Origin: Paratractidigestivibacter sp963605405
GTDB taxonomy: Bacteria; Actinomycetota; Coriobacteriia; Coriobacteriales; Atopobiaceae
DNA length: 64,000 bases
Direction of reading: 5' to 3'
Assembly (NCBI GenBank): GCA_963605405.1
Contig: CAVCUP010000002.1
Span: 1 to 64,000 of the forward strand
Under the pieces are notes generated by a model. The model saw only the letters and a list, made by a program, of their open reading frames with translations, had not been told where the DNA came from and searched no databases. Positions 61,075 to 64,000 of the stretch are shown one piece after another. Position numbers and translations under genes: made by a program. How positions within the stretch are numbered: position 1 is the stretch's first letter; each line of letters opens with the position of its first letter.

Positions 61075-61252
61075 TTACACCACTGTAAGCGAAGCGGGCC
61101 GTATCTCTGTTCGGAACCCGCGTCTCGGGCCCTCGTGGTGGCCTCCAACCTACCGTTAAAGCGCTTCAATCTACCGTTCGCCGGAACAATGGTTACAGCG
61201 CTGTAAGCACAACCTATTATCCCTCTTGTCGATTGGACTTACAGCGCTGTAA
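61075..61252. promoter_or_regulatory. Divergent promoter region with three TetR operators
   Basis: TTACAGCGCTGTAA occurs perfectly at 61193-61206 and 61239-61252; TTACACCACTGTAA at 61075-61088 shares the outer arms. A plus-strand -35 GTTACA (61192-61197) and -10 TATTAT (61215-61220), 17 bp apart, overlap the first perfect site, and the second lies just after the start. TTAAAGCGCTTCAA (61156-61169), close to the rhamnose operator, is also here. Confidence 0.75.
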
Positions 61253-61293
61253 CCATCAAAACCACTGGTACATAACTCGAAAGGATACGTACA

Positions 61294-62583
61294 ATGAGCC
61301 AAGAGACAACTCTCGACCCGTCGGTTATCGCTCCGGATACGGGCGAACCCATGCCCAAGCTCTCTATGTGGCGATTCATGGTCGGCTTCGTCATCTTCGG
61401 CATCATGTGGATGGGCGCGGGCTCTATGGCGTCCAACGTCCTTCTCCCTGAGCGCTTCAACACGCTGAGCGTCGGCATGACGGGCGAGCAGATCCTCGCC
61501 GCGATGAACTCCTTCGGCATGGTCTTCGCGCTTGTCTCGAACCTCGTCTTCGGTGCGCTCTCCGACCACTGCCGCAGCCGCTTCGGCAAGCGCACGCCGT
61601 TCATCGTCGCGGGCGGCATCATCTGCGCGGCGTCGTATTACAGCACGTCGATCGCGACCTCGCTTCCCATGATCGTCGGTTCCTGGTGCGTGCTGCAGGT
61701 CGGCCTCAACTGCATGCTCGGCCCCTCGATCGCCGTCCTCTCCGACCGCATCCCGCTGAACAAGCGCGGCACCCTCTCGGCGTTCTACGGCGCCGGCGCG
61801 ACCATCAGCCAGTCGGTGGGCTCCATCCTCGGCTCCATCTTCCTCACGAACCCCGTTCCCGGCTTCCTGTTCGGCACCGCCGCCTGGGTCTGCTCGGGCA
61901 TCCTGACCGTGATTATCTGGCCGACCGAGAAGTCTGCGGCCCTGGTCGCCGGCGAGCAGGCCGAGAAGTTCGAGTTCTCCTCCATCCTGCGCATGTTCAT
62001 CCCGCCGACTAAGAACTGCCGCGACTTCTACCTGGCCCTTTTCGGTCGCCTGCTCTTCATCTTCGGCTACTTCTGCATCAACGGCTACCAGCTCTACATC
62101 CTCGAGAAGTACATCGGGCTTTCCGTCACCGACGCCGGCGCGGTCCTGGCCACCATGTCCGTCGTCACGATGGTCGTCTCGTTCGTGGCCTCCCTCACCT
62201 CGGGCACCATCTCGGACAAGATCGGCCGCCGCAAGCCCATCATCGTCGTCGCCTGCGTCATGATCTGCATCGGCATCGCCGCCCCGTGGCTGCTTAAGAA
62301 CGCCTTCAGCATGTACATCTTCGCCCTCTTCGCGGGCCTCGGCTACGGCGTGTACTCCTCCGTCGACCAGGCACTCAACGTCGATGTCCTGCCCGACCAG
62401 GAGAACGCCGGCAAGGACCTCGGCATCCTCAACATCGCCAACACTATCGGCCAGATCCTCGGCCCCGTGCTCACCTCCGTCATCGTCGTGAACACCGGAT
62501 CCTACTTCCTCGCGTTCCCCATTGCCGCGGCGCTGATCCTCGTGGGCGTGGTCTTCATCCTGCTCATCAAGAACGTGGACTAG
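61294..62583 (+). CDS. MFS transporter, probable glycoside/sugar carrier
   Basis: 429-aa major facilitator protein with about 12 membrane segments. Standard MFS loops are visible: GALSDHCRSRFGKRTPF after segment 2 (about residues 86-102) and GTISDKIGRRKPI in the second half. It is divergent from the TetR gene with operators in its promoter, and 202 bp upstream of a GH78 rhamnosidase gene on the same strand, so rhamnosides (plant flavonoid glycosides or rhamnogalacturonan fragments) are the likely cargo. ATG 61294 has GAAAGGA upstream. The substrate is inferred from neighbours only. Confidence 0.83.
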   Translation: MSQETTLDPSVIAPDTGEPMPKLSMWRFMVGFVIFGIMWMGAGSMASNVLLPERFNTLSVGMTGEQILAAMNSFGMVFALVSNLVFGALSDHCRSRFGKRTPFIVAGGIICAASYYSTSIATSLPMIVGSWCVLQVGLNCMLGPSIAVLSDRIPLNKRGTLSAFYGAGATISQSVGSILGSIFLTNPVPGFLFGTAAWVCSGILTVIIWPTEKSAALVAGEQAEKFEFSSILRMFIPPTKNCRDFYLALFGRLLFIFGYFCINGYQLYILEKYIGLSVTDAGAVLATMSVVTMVVSFVASLTSGTISDKIGRRKPIIVVACVMICIGIAAPWLLKNAFSMYIFALFAGLGYGVYSSVDQALNVDVLPDQENAGKDLGILNIANTIGQILGPVLTSVIVVNTGSYFLAFPIAAALILVGVVFILLIKNVD

Positions 62584-62785
62584 CCGGACTTTCCCTTACG
62601 AGTGGCGGAAATTCCCGGCCGGCGCTCGCTTCCTTTCCCTGGGCGGGCGGCGGCATCCCCCTGCCGCCGTCCGCCGTCCCCCTAACGCATTCGCGCGATC
62701 CTCTCGAAATTCCGCCGGATCGCCTTGTGACTCCGGCATCTAACCCCATCTACCAGCGCTTTATTTACTAAGAAAGAAGAAGCTC

Positions 62786-64000
62786 ATGGCAGAATTCAAC
62801 GTACAGATCAACTCCGACGTCGTGTTCAACCACGACGAAGTCCTTCTTGCCAAGGCGGAGGCGAACACTCCGCGTATCCTCAAGACGCCCGTCGTGCCCG
62901 CAGCCTTGGTCGAGCTCGCTGCCGACGCGTCCAAGCAGGACGGCTGGGGCGTCGTGCCCGCCGCGACGCCCATAGCGGAGCTGGAGAGCATCGGCCTTTC
63001 CCGCGGGCAGAGCCTCATCCTCGACTTCGGCGAGCACTGCGTCGGCAGCTTCTCGGTCGACATCGCCTCCGTCGGCTCGCCGATGGACGCGCCTCTCTTC
63101 CTCAAGCTGAGCTTTGCCGAGATTCCCGCCGAGCTCGCCGCCGACCCGGCCGACTACGACGGCTGGCTCTCCAAGTCGTGGATCCAGGACGAGTACGTGC
63201 ACCTCGATGTCTTGCCCGCCCGCCTCGAGCTGCCGCGCCGCTACAGCTTCCGTTACGTGCGCATCGAGGCCGTCGACACCTCCCTTAAGTGGGCGGCGCA
63301 CTTCTCGAACCCGCTCGTCATGGCCGAAAGCGCGGTGGATATCGCGTCGCTTACCGTGCCCGACCTGGGCGACCCTGAGCTCGAGGCCATCTATCGCGTC
63401 TCGGCTAAGACGCTCGCCGACTGCATGCAGGAGGTCTTCGAGGACGGCCCCAAACGCGACCGGCGCCTGTGGCTCGGCGACCTGCGCCTGCAGGCCCTCG
63501 CCAACTACGCGACCTTCGACAACGTCGAGCTGGTCAAGCGCTGCCTGTATCTCTTTGCCGGGATGACGGCCGCTGACGGCCGCATCAGCGCGAACGTCTT
63601 TACCAAGCCCGCGCCGGTGCCCGACGACACGTTCCTCTTCGAGTACAGCCTCTTCTTTATCAGCGTGCTTTCCGACCTGCATGCGGCTCACCCCGACCTC
63701 GACCTCGTGCGCGAGCTCTATCCCGTCTGCAAGAAGCAGATGGATTATACCCTGCGCATGGTCGACGCCGACGGCCGCCTGGCGACGAGCGATTCCTACC
63801 CCGTCTTCGTCGACTGGTCCCACGAGTTCAACAAGGACACCTGCGGCCAGGCCGAGACGATCTACGTGCTGCGCCAGTTCGTCGAGCTCGCGCGCCTCGT
63901 GGGCGACGCGGACGCCCCGGCCTACGCCGAGACCCTCGAAAGGATGGTCGACTATGCCCGCGAGCAGCTCTTCGTTGCCGAGCGCGGCCTCTTTGTGACG
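62786..64000 (+). CDS. GH78 alpha-L-rhamnosidase-like protein, 3' end outside window
   Basis: 405 residues are visible and the frame is still open at the window end. An N-terminal beta domain (1-205) is followed by the start of an (alpha/alpha)6 barrel with the GH78 signature EDGPKRDRRLWLGDLRLQ (about residues 218-235), where the acidic residues are catalytic candidates, and WSHEFNKDTCGQAE (about 350). Typical bacterial GH78 proteins are 500-1000 aa, so a good part is missing. No signal peptide. ATG 62786 is preceded by an AGAAAGAAG stretch. It would release rhamnose for the operon at 52989-56849. Confidence 0.8.
   Translation, partial: MAEFNVQINSDVVFNHDEVLLAKAEANTPRILKTPVVPAALVELAADASKQDGWGVVPAATPIAELESIGLSRGQSLILDFGEHCVGSFSVDIASVGSPMDAPLFLKLSFAEIPAELAADPADYDGWLSKSWIQDEYVHLDVLPARLELPRRYSFRYVRIEAVDTSLKWAAHFSNPLVMAESAVDIASLTVPDLGDPELEAIYRVSAKTLADCMQEVFEDGPKRDRRLWLGDLRLQALANYATFDNVELVKRCLYLFAGMTAADGRISANVFTKPAPVPDDTFLFEYSLFFISVLSDLHAAHPDLDLVRELYPVCKKQMDYTLRMVDADGRLATSDSYPVFVDWSHEFNKDTCGQAETIYVLRQFVELARLVGDADAPAYAETLERMVDYAREQLFVAERGLFVT

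Noticed and set aside
1..64000. tRNA, rRNA or known riboswitches
   Set aside because: Intergenic regions were read on both strands; none shows a cloverleaf, rRNA segment or a riboswitch core I can recognise.

Overview
The window is GC-rich, densely coded bacterial DNA. Gene content and style (pectin and rhamnose use, GPH-family sugar carriers, LacI, ROK and TetR control, an ECF uptake cassette, a Tat-secreted 5'-nucleotidase with a membrane tail) suggest a gut actinobacterium of the Coriobacteriia, for example Collinsella or a relative. This is inference: no rRNA or other marker gene is present to settle it.

Layout. 248-4806: uxaC-uxaB-uxaA, galacturonate to 2-keto-3-deoxygluconate (KDG). 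5515-11893: GPH transporter, GH28 pectinase, a pectin methylesterase fused to an alpha/beta-hydrolase esterase, and a GDSL esterase. 12487-17053: second GPH transporter, GH105 unsaturated-uronyl hydrolase, a sugar epimerase/isomerase and a YczE-like membrane protein. 17362-22066: AraC regulator and a YbtPQ/IrtAB-like pair of ABC proteins. 22145-25848: an accessory island between two 388-bp direct repeats. 25869-27761: secreted 5'-nucleotidase. 28216-34811: dhuI and dhuD (unsaturated uronate to KDG), two LacI regulators, kdgK and kdgA (KDG to pyruvate plus glyceraldehyde 3-phosphate). 35030-40673: GltD-like oxidoreductase, YhcH protein, Mrp ATPase and two flavoproteins. 40881-46277: a GT-B-like protein divergent from TetR, GPH carrier and GH36. 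46451-50280: uvrA, a broken DUF4160 gene with its DUF2442 partner, and ybaK. 50375-52569: ROK regulator, acetyltransferase and RbsD/FucU protein. 52989-56849: rhamnose operon. 57187-60235: ECF cassette. 60290-64000: TetR, MFS carrier and a GH78 rhamnosidase cut by the window end.

How it works together. The sequence encodes an almost complete intracellular route for short pectin fragments. None of the pectin enzymes shows a signal peptide, so oligosaccharides are probably imported by the GPH carriers, de-esterified, hydrolysed, and sent through UxaCBA or DhuI/DhuD to KDG, then KdgK and KdgA. Rhamnose from rhamnogalacturonan would enter the 52989-56849 operon.

Regulation is unusually legible. 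Palindrome I (GGTGAACGTTCACC) marks uxaC, both pectin GPH promoters and the region between the two lacI genes. Palindrome II (AAACCGGTTT) marks dhuD, the first lacI gene and the second GPH promoter, which therefore carries both. Two copies of TTGAAACGCTTCAA frame the rhamnose promoter.

The most unusual DNA is non-coding: mirror-image arrays of 41-bp units just upstream of the three palindrome I promoters; a family of 126-142 bp palindromic elements with 21-28 bp terminal inverted repeats; and 388-bp direct repeats around a lower-GC island. That island holds a tight three-gene operon with a DUF4417 protein, a stand-alone polymorphic-toxin-type domain with a possible His/Cys dyad, and a zinc-ribbon/L7-L12-like protein.
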